Below are positions 18,512-27,224 of a stretch of DNA of 64,000 bases, in pieces. The DNA lies in assembly GCF_900696045.1 (NCBI RefSeq), contig NZ_LR216287.1, positions 1,965,854-2,029,853 of the forward strand. The letters are read 5' to 3'. Under the pieces are notes generated by a model, which saw nothing but the letters and a program-made list of their open reading frames with translations, did no database searches and was not told the origin of the DNA. Every line of letters starts with the position of its first letter. Within the stretch, counting starts at the first letter, position 1. A program made the position numbers and the translations under genes. The DNA comes from Candidatus Nitrosocosmicus franklandus (GTDB taxonomy: Archaea; Thermoproteota; Nitrososphaeria; Nitrososphaerales; Nitrososphaeraceae).

Positions 18512-19802
18512 TCATCACCATGGAAAGAGCCGTTTCATATGCATCTATTGTTTTTTCAATATCCTCTTCATTGTGAAGGGTTGAAATAAAACATGTTTCA
18601 AAGGGAGATGGTGGTATGAATATGTTCTCCTCTAATAGTACTTTGAATAATTTATTAAAGGATTGAATATTCGTAGATTTTACCGAATCATAGTCCCTAA
18701 CTGGTATGCTTGAAAAAAAAAGTTGAAACATCGAACCAATAGAGTTCAAAGTAACATCTAATCGCTTATCGTGAATGATATCCTTAATAGCAGCAACTAA
18801 CTTGTCGCAAGTAATGGCAACTTTCGGGTAAATAGTATTTTTCTCATTGATAAGTATCTCTAAAGTTTTTAATGCTGCTGCTACAGAAATTGGATTTCCT
18901 GCAAAAGTACTTGCCTGGTACACTAATCCACTTGGTGCAAAACCCGACATAATTTCCCTCTTCCCTGCAATAAGGGAGATGGGATACCCATTCCCTAATG
19001 CCTTGGCAAATGTGGCAATATCGGGTTTAATCCCAAAGAACTCACTGGCTCCACCCAGTGCCAATCTGAAACCAGTTACAACCTCATCAAAAATTAATAT
19101 GATATTGTTTTCTTTGGTTATGCTACGCAAATTGTTAAGATATTCCTTCTCGGGAAGAATAAGACCAGTATTTGCCAGAACGGGTTCTACTATTATACAA
19201 GCGATGTCATCGCGATTTTCTTCTTTACTAATAATGGTTTCAATCGATTCAATATCATTAAAAGGAACTGTGATGGTTTTCGAAGCACTTTCAGTCAATA
19301 TTCCATCTGTATAATCTTTTGTGGCTGCTCCCGATCCCGCTTTATTTAGAACATAGTCAAAAGCACCATGATATCCTCCCTCAAATTTAATCAATTTGGT
19401 CTTGTTTGTAAATGCCCGAGCTAATCTTATTGCATGCATGGTTGCTTCTGCACCTGTGTTTGTTATCCTCACCATTTCTGCACACGGAATTATTTTTGTA
19501 CATGTCTCTGCCAATTGAATCTCTTTTTCTGTGGGCGTACAAAACAAATTCCCTTTATCTATTTGATGTTTTACCTCCGCTCCAATCTTCGGATTGGCGT
19601 GCCCTAAAAAAGCGGATCCATATCCTAAACAATAATCGATTAATACATTGCCGTCATTGGTAAATAATTTACTACCATTTGCAGACTCTACAAAAAAGGG
19701 ATAAGGTTTAAAGTATCTAACTGGACTATTAACCCCGCCAGGAATTACTTTTCTAGCTCTTTCAAAAAGATCACGTGATTTATTAAAAGCTATATTTGTC
19801 AT
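18504..19802 (-). CDS. hemL: Glutamate-1-semialdehyde 2,1-aminomutase
   Basis: A 432-residue class III aminotransferase-fold enzyme. Seen: VIPGGVNSPVRYF near the N-terminus, NTGAEATMHAIRLARAFT, LIFDEVVTGFR, and TFAKALGNGYP with the PLP lysine. It turns glutamate-1-semialdehyde from HemA into 5-aminolevulinate in the C5 pathway. Length is normal. The stop codon lies inside the beginning of the hemC frame, with an 8-base overlap of open frames. Its promoter lies in the 300-bp spacer upstream. Confidence 0.95.
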   Translation of the reverse strand: MTNIAFNKSRDLFERARKVIPGGVNSPVRYFKPYPFFVESANGSKLFTNDGNVLIDYCLGYGSAFLGHANPKIGAEVKHQIDKGNLFCTPTEKEIQLAETCTKIIPCAEMVRITNTGAEATMHAIRLARAFTNKTKLIKFEGGYHGAFDYVLNKAGSGAATKDYTDGILTESASKTITVPFNDIESIETIISKEENRDDIACIIVEPVLANTGLILPEKEYLNNLRSITKENNIILIFDEVVTGFRLALGGASEFFGIKPDIATFAKALGNGYPISLIAGKREIMSGFAPSGLVYQASTFAGNPISVAAALKTLEILINEKNTIYPKVAITCDKLVAAIKDIIHDKRLDVTLNSIGSMFQLFFSSIPVRDYDSVKSTNIQSFNKLFKVLLEENIFIPPSPFETCFISTLHNEEDIEKTIDAYETALSMVMKS

Positions 19803-20110
19803 AAAGTGTGATTACAATTAATAGTATGTCGTTCTAGATATACATTGTCCGGATCAATCGGTATGAAACTCCAATTTACAAATCGTATACGCTAGAATAA
19901 CAAGATTGATTATTACATTTTGGTTAGACAAGACTAGAAATCTTGCTTTATCTTAGATCTTGCAATAGACTTCATATCGTTAAAGAATGTTAAATAGAAG
20001 ATAAACTCAAATATTTATGGTTCTATGTTTCGGGGTTATTGTTTTTAATTGATTTGAGTAAACAAAATTAATAATTATATATATAAAGTATATACAATAT
20101 TACATTGTAT
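19803..20110. other. Divergent promoter spacer
   Basis: Spacer between hemL (minus) and a small plus-strand gene. Very AT-rich near 20060-20110, with TATA-like stretches (ATTATATATATAAAG at about 20071-20090) that could serve the small gene. No other structure seen. Confidence 0.35.
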
Positions 20111-20275
20111 ATGAGCTTTATACAGCAGCTGACTTTTTTTCTTGCTGTAGTTATTGCCACGTTATTCATATTATCAATGGTTTTTAATCAAACCATCACG
20201 TACTATCGTATCCTTGAAAAAGCGAGAAGATTTGGAAGAAAAAAGAAATTAACTAACGAACCTATAAGATTATAG
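20111..20275 (+). CDS. Small single-helix membrane protein
   Basis: A 54-residue reading frame with ATG start. Residues about 7-27 form one hydrophobic helix (LTFFLAVVIATLFILSMVF) followed by a strongly basic C-terminus (KARRFGRKKK). A TATA-like sequence lies about 25-40 bp upstream. Small proteins of this type often accompany membrane complexes, but no family was recognised. Coding status rests on the clean helix-plus-basic-tail design and the promoter. Confidence 0.5.
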   Translation: MSFIQQLTFFLAVVIATLFILSMVFNQTITYYRILEKARRFGRKKKLTNEPIRL

Positions 20276-20516
20276 CTTATCCTTATCTAAAGTGTATATT
20301 CCTTATGATGGTCGACTGAAAATTAACGCTTCTTGTCTCATTTAATCTCTTTATCACAGAAATTTCTAATATAAAGGGCAGATTTATTTAAAAAGGGTTT
20401 ATCTAATATGGGATGTCATTTCAGGCTTTTTGATCATAAATTCTTTCTACCTGTCTCTCTATAATAGATGTAGTTTTCACGAAAGATAAATTAATGGCAG
20501 TAGCATATAATATTCA

Positions 20517-21095
20517 ATGCAAAATTATGTAGTAGTGATGTTTGCTCTTTTATTGACAGGTGGTTTAGCCCTTGTAGCCCCTATTTCTAATGTTGCTATG
20601 GCTTTGCCTATTGATGTTTTTGACAAGAAATACCTTTTTGGACCGATTACTGGAATCACCGAAGATGAAAATGATTCTACTGACTGGGTCTTAGCAGGAA
20701 TATGGAGGGCCAGTCTTCCCAATTCTACCGATATTGCAAATAATAATACAAATGGCACTACCTTTAACGCCGCAATAGAAATGATACGAACTGACGGTTC
20801 TGCAAGACACACTCATTCAGTAACCGACTTTGTCTTATTGAATTCGTCTTCAGAATCTGATACCAATTCTATGACTTTTAACGGAACTTCTACCGTTAGC
20901 ATGGATGATGGTCCCGCAGAAGATATTCCTACTAATATTAAGATGTACAATGATAACATATTGTCCATATGGATAGACCCTGCAGGTGTGGACAATCATT
21001 TTGGTGATTCTTTGAACATTTTTGGAATCGTTGCTACTCCTGAATTCGACAACTCTGTCCAAGAATATCTTTCCATGTCTAATGGAACTCAATAG
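20517..21095 (+). CDS. Secreted protein, unknown function
   Basis: A 192-residue protein with a signal peptide (about 1-29, ending near NVAMALP) and an acidic Asn/Ser/Thr-rich mature part with several N-x-S/T glycosylation sequons. Motif-like segments are YLFGPITGI near the mature N-terminus, RHTHSVTDF and WIDPAGVDNHFGD, whose histidines could bind metal. It resembles exported thaumarchaeal proteins of unknown role. It is followed 84 bp downstream by another secreted protein gene and interrupts the otherwise minus-strand haem gene cluster. Confidence 0.7.
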   Translation: MQNYVVVMFALLLTGGLALVAPISNVAMALPIDVFDKKYLFGPITGITEDENDSTDWVLAGIWRASLPNSTDIANNNTNGTTFNAAIEMIRTDGSARHTHSVTDFVLLNSSSESDTNSMTFNGTSTVSMDDGPAEDIPTNIKMYNDNILSIWIDPAGVDNHFGDSLNIFGIVATPEFDNSVQEYLSMSNGTQ

Positions 21096-21179
21096 TGCTC
21101 TGACACCCTAACACCAACATTATTTTTTGAAATTACTGTTTGAAAAACTATTTAAATAATGGAAGTTTGATATTACGAG

Positions 21180-22139
21180 ATGAGTTTATCTCGATTTACT
21201 TTATTATGTGTTCTGGCATTTAGTTTGCTGCTGTTGCCTACCTATTCTATGTCTGCTTTTGCACTGGAATTCGCTCATAAAACTATGTGGGGCGAAAAAG
21301 GTGTAGCCGAAGGTCAGTTTAATCAGGTGTCCGGTGTAGGAATTGATTCTGAAGATAATGTATATGTTTCAGACTTTGCAGGCTATACTACTAAAATGAT
21401 CCAAAAGTTTACTCCAAATGGGACTTTTATTCTTGGTTTTGGAACATTTGGTAATGGACCGCAGTACTTTACGAATCCATCTGGAATAGCCGTAGATTCC
21501 AATGATACTGTGTTTATAGCTGATTTCGGCAATCCAACTTACGCCGTGAAAGAATTCACCTCCAACGGAACATTCATTCGAAGCATTGGATCATTTGGAT
21601 TGGGACCTGGATTGTTCATTACTCCTGGTGGTGTGGGTGTAGACAAGGAGAATAATCTCTACGTGACAGATTTTGGAGAAAATAGCAATGTACAAAAATT
21701 CGATGCCTCTGGTAATTTCTTGATGAGTATTGGCTCTCCTGGAACCCGTGATGGACAATTTAATAATCCTGCTGACGTCGCTGTGGATTCAAATGGCAAT
21801 ATCTTTGTTACAGATTCTACCAATAATAGAGTACAAAAATTCGATGCCTCTGGTAATTTCTTGATGAAATTCGGTGTCTTTGGTTCTGGCAATGGTCAGT
21901 TCAAAGCTCCTGTCGATTTGGCAATTGACTCTTCTGATAACGTTTATGTATCAGATAGTGGTAACAACAGAATTCAGGTATTCGACAACAATGGCAACTA
22001 TCTTACACAATTCGGAAATACTGGACCCGCTCATGAAAGGGTAGACGATCCTATCGGACTCGCTATAAATTCATTGGGTGACGTTTATGTTGGAGACGGA
22101 AGAGATGCTGACATACACGTATTCACTCCCATCAGCTAA
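21180..22139 (+). CDS. Secreted NHL-repeat beta-propeller protein
   Basis: A 319-residue protein with a signal peptide (about 1-29) and about six NHL repeats of roughly 47 residues, each with a pattern such as GQFNNPADVAVDSNGNIFVTD...NNRVQKFD (residues about 180-225 in the clearest copies). Six blades build a beta-propeller. NHL propellers bind proteins or ligands or act as lyases; no catalytic motif is visible, so an external binding or scaffold role is likely. Two blades share a 37-bp identical DNA segment. Transcribed probably with the preceding secreted protein. Confidence 0.85.
   Translation: MSLSRFTLLCVLAFSLLLLPTYSMSAFALEFAHKTMWGEKGVAEGQFNQVSGVGIDSEDNVYVSDFAGYTTKMIQKFTPNGTFILGFGTFGNGPQYFTNPSGIAVDSNDTVFIADFGNPTYAVKEFTSNGTFIRSIGSFGLGPGLFITPGGVGVDKENNLYVTDFGENSNVQKFDASGNFLMSIGSPGTRDGQFNNPADVAVDSNGNIFVTDSTNNRVQKFDASGNFLMKFGVFGSGNGQFKAPVDLAIDSSDNVYVSDSGNNRIQVFDNNGNYLTQFGNTGPAHERVDDPIGLAINSLGDVYVGDGRDADIHVFTPIS
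21690..21867 (+). repeat. 37-bp exact direct repeat inside the NHL gene
   Basis: Positions 21690-21726 and 21831-21867 are identical over 37 bp. The spacing of 141 bp equals 47 codons, exactly one blade, so the identity reflects recent duplication or gene conversion between neighbouring NHL repeats. Confidence 0.85.
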
Positions 22140-22171
22140 TTTTTTAGAAAAGTAATTTCTTTTTGAATTTA

Positions 22172-23236
22172 TTATTTGCTATTCAAGATTTCTGCCATTC
22201 TTTTTGCATAATACGATATTATTATATTCGCCCCCGCACGTTTTATTGCGGTTAACGATTCAGTAATGGCCTGGTCCTCATCAATCCATTGGTTCATGGC
22301 AGCTGCCTTTATCATTGAATATTCGCCTGAAACACTGTAGGCCGCAATTGGATGGAGTGTATTAATTTTTGCTTCATAAATCAAGTCTAAATTAGACAAT
22401 GCTGGTTTTATCATTAAAACATCTGCCCCTTCCTCAATATCTGATTTAATTTCTCTGCTTGCTTCCCTTGGATTCGAGTAATCCATTTGATATGTCTTTC
22501 TGTCGCCAAATCCTGGTTTTGAATGAGCTGCGTCTCTAAAAGGAGAAAAAAATGAAGAGGCCTGTTTAGCAGAATATCCCATAATCAACGTATTAGTACA
22601 ACTATTTTTATCTAATAAATCTCTAATTTTTCTAACTTGACCGTCCATCATCGCTGAAGGTGCTACTATATCTGCACCTGCTTCCGCATGGCTTAGAGCA
22701 GTTTTTGCTAGAGTGTCTATAGTCTTGTCATTATCGATTTGGTTTCCATAAATAATTCCACAGTGACCATGCGATGTATACTGACATAAACAGACGTCAG
22801 TTATTATTACTATTTTATCCCCAAAATTATCTCTAATTGATTTAATTGTTTGTTGGACCACCCCCTTATTGTCATAAGATCTTCTTCCGAAGGAATCCTT
22901 TTTTTTTGGCAGGCCAAACAAAATTACCGCACAGATTTTTGTATTTACACATTCTTCAATTTCCTGTATAACCGTTTTTGGTGAAAATCTGAAAATACCC
23001 GGCATTGCATCAATTTCCACATTGCTATCTATTCCTTCTTGAATGAATAAAGGCAAAACAAGATCCTTTGGCGAAAGACGGGTTTCTTGAAATAAATCTC
23101 TTATAGCGGAGCTCTTTCGCAATCTTCTTAATCGCATTTTTGGAAAAAGGTTGTAACTTTGCTGATAGCCAAAATCTACTAACCATGAATACTTATTGAG
23201 TTTAGTTTTTGAATTTTTCTTGTTTTGTCGGGACAT
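22172..23236 (-). CDS. hemB: Delta-aminolevulinic acid dehydratase
   Basis: A 354-residue porphobilinogen synthase. The zinc-type site is in DVCLCQYTSHGHCG (three cysteines), and the two Schiff-base lysines are in MGYSAKQASSFF and DVLMIKPALSNLD. It condenses two aminolevulinates to porphobilinogen. The first 33 residues (KKNSKTKLNKYSW) exceed the usual N-terminus; an internal ATG before RLRRLRKSSAIRDL is an alternative start. It is the last gene of met8-hemA-hemB, 11-14 bp after hemA. Confidence 0.93.
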   Translation of the reverse strand: MSRQNKKNSKTKLNKYSWLVDFGYQQSYNLFPKMRLRRLRKSSAIRDLFQETRLSPKDLVLPLFIQEGIDSNVEIDAMPGIFRFSPKTVIQEIEECVNTKICAVILFGLPKKKDSFGRRSYDNKGVVQQTIKSIRDNFGDKIVIITDVCLCQYTSHGHCGIIYGNQIDNDKTIDTLAKTALSHAEAGADIVAPSAMMDGQVRKIRDLLDKNSCTNTLIMGYSAKQASSFFSPFRDAAHSKPGFGDRKTYQMDYSNPREASREIKSDIEEGADVLMIKPALSNLDLIYEAKINTLHPIAAYSVSGEYSMIKAAAMNQWIDEDQAITESLTAIKRAGANIIISYYAKRMAEILNSK

Positions 23237-23247
23237 TTTAGTAGTCG

Positions 23248-24534
23248 CTATGGTTTCTCATAATTGAATAATTTCAAAGCCAAATTAATTAACTCATTTT
23301 CATTCTTGCTGCTTGAAAATTCCTTTCTAAGATTGTTCATAGGGGTGGATAATATCCCCTCCACCAACGCATACGAAAACTGCTCCAATATTTTGATGTC
23401 CTTTTCATTCATTCTGTTACCAATCAATGATAATGCCTTATTCAATTCCTTATTCCTTATTGAATCTGCATTTTTAAAAATTGTTATTATAGCGGGTTCT
23501 GAGCTCTTTCTTTTCAGCATTTCCTTAATGGTGATCATCTCTTCTTCTATTATTTTTTCAGCAGATTGAATTTCTTTTTTTCTTCTACCCACATTTTTTT
23601 CAACAATTTCTGAAATTTGATCTATGTTGACTAATTTGATATTGTTTAATGTAGCAATCCTATCTTCAACAGTCCTCGGATTTGATAAATCAAAAATCAT
23701 CAATCCTTTGGTTCTGTTCTTCATCATATTAGCTATTCTTTCATACGTCAAAAGGTAATACGGCGCAATGGTGGAAATGAATACTATGTCAATGTCGTCG
23801 TTTAATTTCTCTAAGGCAGCTTCAAAAGGTATTGGCGAGCCTGCAACAGTATCGGCAAAAGAGCGAGCTCTCTCAAAGGTTCGACTAGTAACAAAAAATT
23901 TTATGTCCCGTTGTTTCAAGGATTTTGCAATTAGGCTTGCACCTTCCCCTGAACCTATGAGCAAAATTTGTTTTTCCTTGATATCGTCAAAGTACTCATA
24001 GGCTAAATTCACTGCCATAGAACCCACAGAGATGCTTCCCTTGTTTATACCAGTAAGCGCACGAACCCTGCTACCTATCTTGATAGTCTTGTCAAACAAA
24101 ATATTAAGATTTGGACCTGCAAATCCGTTTTTTCTAGAGAAATCAAGTGATCTCTTTACTTGTCCTAGTATTTGATCCTCTCCTATCACTAGAGAGTCTA
24201 AACCAGATGTAAGTTCTACCAAATGTCTTACAGCTTTCTCTCCATCGCTGATAACGACATTGTTTTTGACCTCTTCAACTGGCAGATCTATTAGGTCTGA
24301 CCAACTGTTTACGATACCTTCATATTTCGGATTAGGTCCTACTCCATAAATTTCTACACGATTACACGTTTGTAAAATAATACATTCTTGTAATTCAGAA
24401 GAGTTTAGTAGGTGTTGGTGAGCACTATAGATATCCTTAAACGCGAATTTTTCTAAAATATGAATTGGGGAGTTCTTGAATGTTACTCTTAAATTGACAA
24501 ATTGTGATGATTGTGTCCCCAAATATAGCGTCAT
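23248..24534 (-). CDS. hemA: Glutamyl-tRNA reductase
   Basis: I place the start at the ATG at 24534 because it overlaps the met8 stop as ATGA; a longer form would begin at 24555. The 428-residue protein has LQTCNRVEIYG with the catalytic cysteine (about 55-60), GEDQILGQVK, SGLDSLVIGE, and the Rossmann motif LLIGSGEGASLIAKSL. It reduces glutamyl-tRNA(Glu) to glutamate-1-semialdehyde, the first step of the C5 pathway. Co-transcribed with met8 and hemB. Confidence 0.95.
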   Translation of the reverse strand: MTLYLGTQSSQFVNLRVTFKNSPIHILEKFAFKDIYSAHQHLLNSSELQECIILQTCNRVEIYGVGPNPKYEGIVNSWSDLIDLPVEEVKNNVVISDGEKAVRHLVELTSGLDSLVIGEDQILGQVKRSLDFSRKNGFAGPNLNILFDKTIKIGSRVRALTGINKGSISVGSMAVNLAYEYFDDIKEKQILLIGSGEGASLIAKSLKQRDIKFFVTSRTFERARSFADTVAGSPIPFEAALEKLNDDIDIVFISTIAPYYLLTYERIANMMKNRTKGLMIFDLSNPRTVEDRIATLNNIKLVNIDQISEIVEKNVGRRKKEIQSAEKIIEEEMITIKEMLKRKSSEPAIITIFKNADSIRNKELNKALSLIGNRMNEKDIKILEQFSYALVEGILSTPMNNLRKEFSSSKNENELINLALKLFNYEKP

Positions 24535-25217
24535 TCTATCTTGCTGCCCTCCCATTTACCTAATGTTGTTATGATTCTTTCCTTGACTTTATCAATGTTT
24601 TTTTTTAGTATTAATTCTTGAATATTGTCATCTTCAATTAGGCTATACAAAAATTTTCTTCTTTGTTCTTGATCCTGGATGTATCTTTTAACTTGTTGCC
24701 TGGCAAATTCTTGAACCTTTATATTATCAATATCTTTCTGCCCTATTATATTTTTTATAGTGTCTTCTAATCTGTCTCTTATTAACTTGCTCATCAAAGG
24801 GCTCTTTCCTGAGGTCGATATTGACACCTGAATAACATCGTCAAAGTTTATCATAGATGTAAAATATATATCTCCTGATAATGAATTAGTAATGTTATAA
24901 GAAAGTATATTTCTTTTCTTAGCCTCTATTACTATTTTCTCATTTAATTCTGAATCACTCGTGGCCGCAAGCACGAGAAAAATATTATCGAAATCATTAA
25001 ACAAATTTATATCCTCAACTTTTCGTTTGATTATCAAAATAGGATGTCTTAAATCATGATCCAGCTCATAAAGTGCTTCGCTGATGCTATCGCTTAAAAT
25101 TATGATTTGACACCCTTGTTTAGAGAGAACCTTTATTCTCTTAGTGGCTTCAACACCGGCGCCAATAACTAATACCTTTTTATCTTTCAGGTTTAAGTCA
25201 ACAATCACTTCTAGCAC
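24531..25217 (-). CDS. Precorrin-2 dehydrogenase / siroheme synthase N-terminal domain
   Basis: A 228-residue protein of the CysG-N/Met8 family. It starts with VDLNLKDKKVLVIGAGVEATKR (NAD site about 11-22), followed by FLVLAATSDSELNEKI and SISTSGKSPLMSKLIRDRLE. The family oxidises precorrin-2 to sirohydrochlorin and may insert iron. It supplies the step after the SUMT encoded at 16.8-17.5 kb. It leads the met8-hemA-hemB transcript; the pairing of met8 with hemA recalls thaumarchaeal and bacterial hemX-hemA orders. Confidence 0.85.
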   Translation of the reverse strand: MLEVIVDLNLKDKKVLVIGAGVEATKRIKVLSKQGCQIIILSDSISEALYELDHDLRHPILIIKRKVEDINLFNDFDNIFLVLAATSDSELNEKIVIEAKKRNILSYNITNSLSGDIYFTSMINFDDVIQVSISTSGKSPLMSKLIRDRLEDTIKNIIGQKDIDNIKVQEFARQQVKRYIQDQEQRRKFLYSLIEDDNIQELILKKNIDKVKERIITTLGKWEGSKIE

Positions 25218-25288
25218 TCATTGTTATCTACAAAGATAATATAGGTTATTTCTCCTAAAATTAAATAAATGTTAAAAACAACGTGGTT

Positions 25289-25335
25289 AAATGATCACTA
25301 ACCTATCTACCTATCTACCTATCTTTAGATCATTT
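25289..25335. repeat. Tandem octamer flanked by inverted arms
   Basis: Three exact copies of ACCTATCT (25301-25324) lie between inverted arms AAATGATC (25289-25296) and GATCATTT (25328-25335), in the divergent spacer between the met8 operon and radA. It could be an operator or a small slippage repeat. Confidence 0.7.
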
Positions 25336-25429
25336 AGGAAAAGGGTTTCTGTATGATTATCAATTATATTGTATAATCAATTTTCTTAGTATTATTGAAA
25401 TATCGGAATAAGCAAGATTACTTTATAAT

Positions 25430-26452
25430 TTGAAACATGCTTTGGACCCTGATGATTCATCTTTTAATCAAAAATCAAAAAATGAATCCCTCTCGGTGGA
25501 TTTATTGAGGGATCTATCTGATGATCTAATATCCCAATTAAAGCGAGTCGGATTTTTGTCACTTAAAGATATTGTAATAGAAGGCCCTTCTGAGTTGTCT
25601 TCCAAGTCAGGATTAAGTATAAATGAATCTAATTTAATCTACAATCTCGCCATTACTTATTTGGAAGATATGGGGATAATGGAAATGCGATTTACTCCTG
25701 CAACTACAATATACCATAAAAGGAAAAAAATCGGGAGAATTTCAACTGGGTCTCGTAATTTTGATAAACTTTTAGGTGGTGGGATAGAGACAAACGCAAT
25801 TACCGAAGTGTACGGTGAATTTGGTACTGGAAAAACACAATTATGTCATACAGTAAGCGTTATGGTTCAGCTGAATCAGAGCGAAGGAGGACTTGATGGA
25901 AGAGCTTTGTACGTAGATACTGAGAACACTTTTAGACCTGAGAGAATCGAAACCATTAGCAAGACTAGAAATCAGGATCCTGATAAGATATTGGATAATA
26001 TCATTGTTGCAAAGGCATATAGTTCTGCACACCAAGAGCTAATTTTGTCCGAATCTAGTCACATAATTGAATCTCAGGACATAAAATTACTCATATTTGA
26101 CTCTGCTATCTCCTTGTATCGCTCGGAATTTATTGGGCTGTCTTCCCTTTCATTAAGGCAACAAAGGTTGAACAAACTATTTCATTCAATGATGAGAATT
26201 GCTCAAACACATCAAGTAGCTGTTTTACTTGCCAACCAGGTACAGTCTTCGCCAGAAACAGGCTATGGGAATATGCCTTTTAAAGCTGCTGGTGGAAATA
26301 TCTTTGCACATGCAAGTACTTATCGAATTTTTCTCCGAAAGTCCAATAGAAATAGGATTGCTCGAATGGTGGATTCTCCTAATCACCCCGAAAGTGAAAT
26401 AGTGTTTACTATAAACGAATCAGGGATTACCGATCCTAAAACATCTAATTAG
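25430..26452 (+). CDS. radA: DNA repair and recombination protein RadA
   Basis: A 340-residue archaeal RecA/Rad51 homologue from a TTG start. The N-terminal helix-hairpin-helix region (about 25-75) precedes the ATPase core with Walker A GEFGTGKTQ, the segment RALYVDTENTFRPERI, Walker B LLIFDSAI, and AVLLANQVQSSPE. It forms filaments on single-stranded DNA and catalyses strand exchange. Length suits the family. It heads the archaeal block with L21e, rpoF, DUF655 and ksgA. Confidence 0.95.
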   Translation: MKHALDPDDSSFNQKSKNESLSVDLLRDLSDDLISQLKRVGFLSLKDIVIEGPSELSSKSGLSINESNLIYNLAITYLEDMGIMEMRFTPATTIYHKRKKIGRISTGSRNFDKLLGGGIETNAITEVYGEFGTGKTQLCHTVSVMVQLNQSEGGLDGRALYVDTENTFRPERIETISKTRNQDPDKILDNIIVAKAYSSAHQELILSESSHIIESQDIKLLIFDSAISLYRSEFIGLSSLSLRQQRLNKLFHSMMRIAQTHQVAVLLANQVQSSPETGYGNMPFKAAGGNIFAHASTYRIFLRKSNRNRIARMVDSPNHPESEIVFTINESGITDPKTSN

Positions 26453-26473
26453 CACCAAGTGCTTATTGTAAAT

Positions 26474-26484
26474 AATATTTATTA
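26474..26484 (+). promoter_or_regulatory. TATA box of the L21e gene
   Basis: AATATTTATTA lies 22-32 bp before the L21e ATG, consistent with a nearly leaderless transcript that begins after radA. Confidence 0.45.
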
Positions 26485-26505
26485 GGGCATCAATAAAGAA
26501 GAATT

Positions 26506-26790
26506 ATGCCTTCATCTCACGGAACTAGAAGAAAGTCTAGATCGATATTAACAAAACCTAATAAAGTTACCGGTGTTTCTTATTTGCTAATTGAATATAA
26601 ACCAGGAGATAAAGTTGTTGTAGATATCGATCCAAGTGAACATACTACGATGCCACATAGGCGCTTTCAGGGTAAAGTGGGAATAGTTGAACAAGTGGGT
26701 CGTCGTACGTTAAAAGTGATGGTAAAGTTTGGCAGTAAGTCAAAATACTTGCAAACAAAGTTTAATCATATACGACCAATAAAGGTCTAG
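26506..26790 (+). CDS. rpl21e: Large ribosomal subunit protein eL21
   Basis: A 94-residue ribosomal protein. The N-terminal SHGTRRKSRSIL and the central YKPGDKVVVDIDPSEH, MPHRRFQGKVGIV and KFNHIRPIK segments are diagnostic of archaeal/eukaryotic L21e. It binds 23S rRNA near 5S rRNA. Start is ATG and length is normal. It is followed 21 bp later by RNA polymerase subunit F, the standard archaeal order. Confidence 0.97.
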   Translation: MPSSHGTRRKSRSILTKPNKVTGVSYLLIEYKPGDKVVVDIDPSEHTTMPHRRFQGKVGIVEQVGRRTLKVMVKFGSKSKYLQTKFNHIRPIKV

Positions 26791-26811
26791 CCACAAAGGC
26801 GTGTAAAGGGC

Positions 26812-27180
26812 TTGACAGAAGTAATAAAGAGAGAAATTATCACTTTAGCCGAAGTTAAAAAGATTTTGGAAGCAATACCAGTTGATGAGATGGATCAAAT
26901 TCAACGCTGGACATTTGATTATTCAAAAAAGTTTTCAAAAGTTGACTTCGAACAGGCTAGAGAAATGGTTGACAAACTTGTCTCTGAAGGTGAATTGACG
27001 ACTGAAGAGTCGGTAGAATTAGTGAATGTTATGCCAAAGTCGATAGAGGAATTGAGAGCATTTACCTTTGGCTGGAAGAAATTAATAGTAACAGAAAAAT
27101 TAGAAAAAATAAAGTCTATTTTACTTTCAAAAAACGAGGCACAAGAAGAAGTAAAAACTCCATCTGACTTTGAAAGTTAA
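26812..27180 (+). CDS. rpoF: RNA polymerase subunit Rpo4 (RpoF)
   Basis: A 122-residue Rpb4-like subunit from a TTG start. It has the helical pattern LAEVKKILEAI, then LTTEESVELVNVMPKSIEELRAFT, typical of archaeal Rpo4. It forms the stalk with Rpo7 and aids initiation and termination. The region after about residue 110 is acidic and variable. Located between eL21 and DUF655 as in most archaea. Confidence 0.93.
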   Translation: MTEVIKREIITLAEVKKILEAIPVDEMDQIQRWTFDYSKKFSKVDFEQAREMVDKLVSEGELTTEESVELVNVMPKSIEELRAFTFGWKKLIVTEKLEKIKSILLSKNEAQEEVKTPSDFES

Positions 27181-27224
27181 ATAAAAAGTCGTTTCTAAGT
27201 ATAACTGTAAAGGTAAAATATATC

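Noticed and set aside
18847-19314. 155-codon plus-strand frame inside hemL
   Set aside because: Antisense to the conserved core of hemL, without motifs of its own.
26450-26466. Short hairpin AGCAC-CAA-GTGCT after radA
   Set aside because: Five-base stem only; too short to claim as a terminator.
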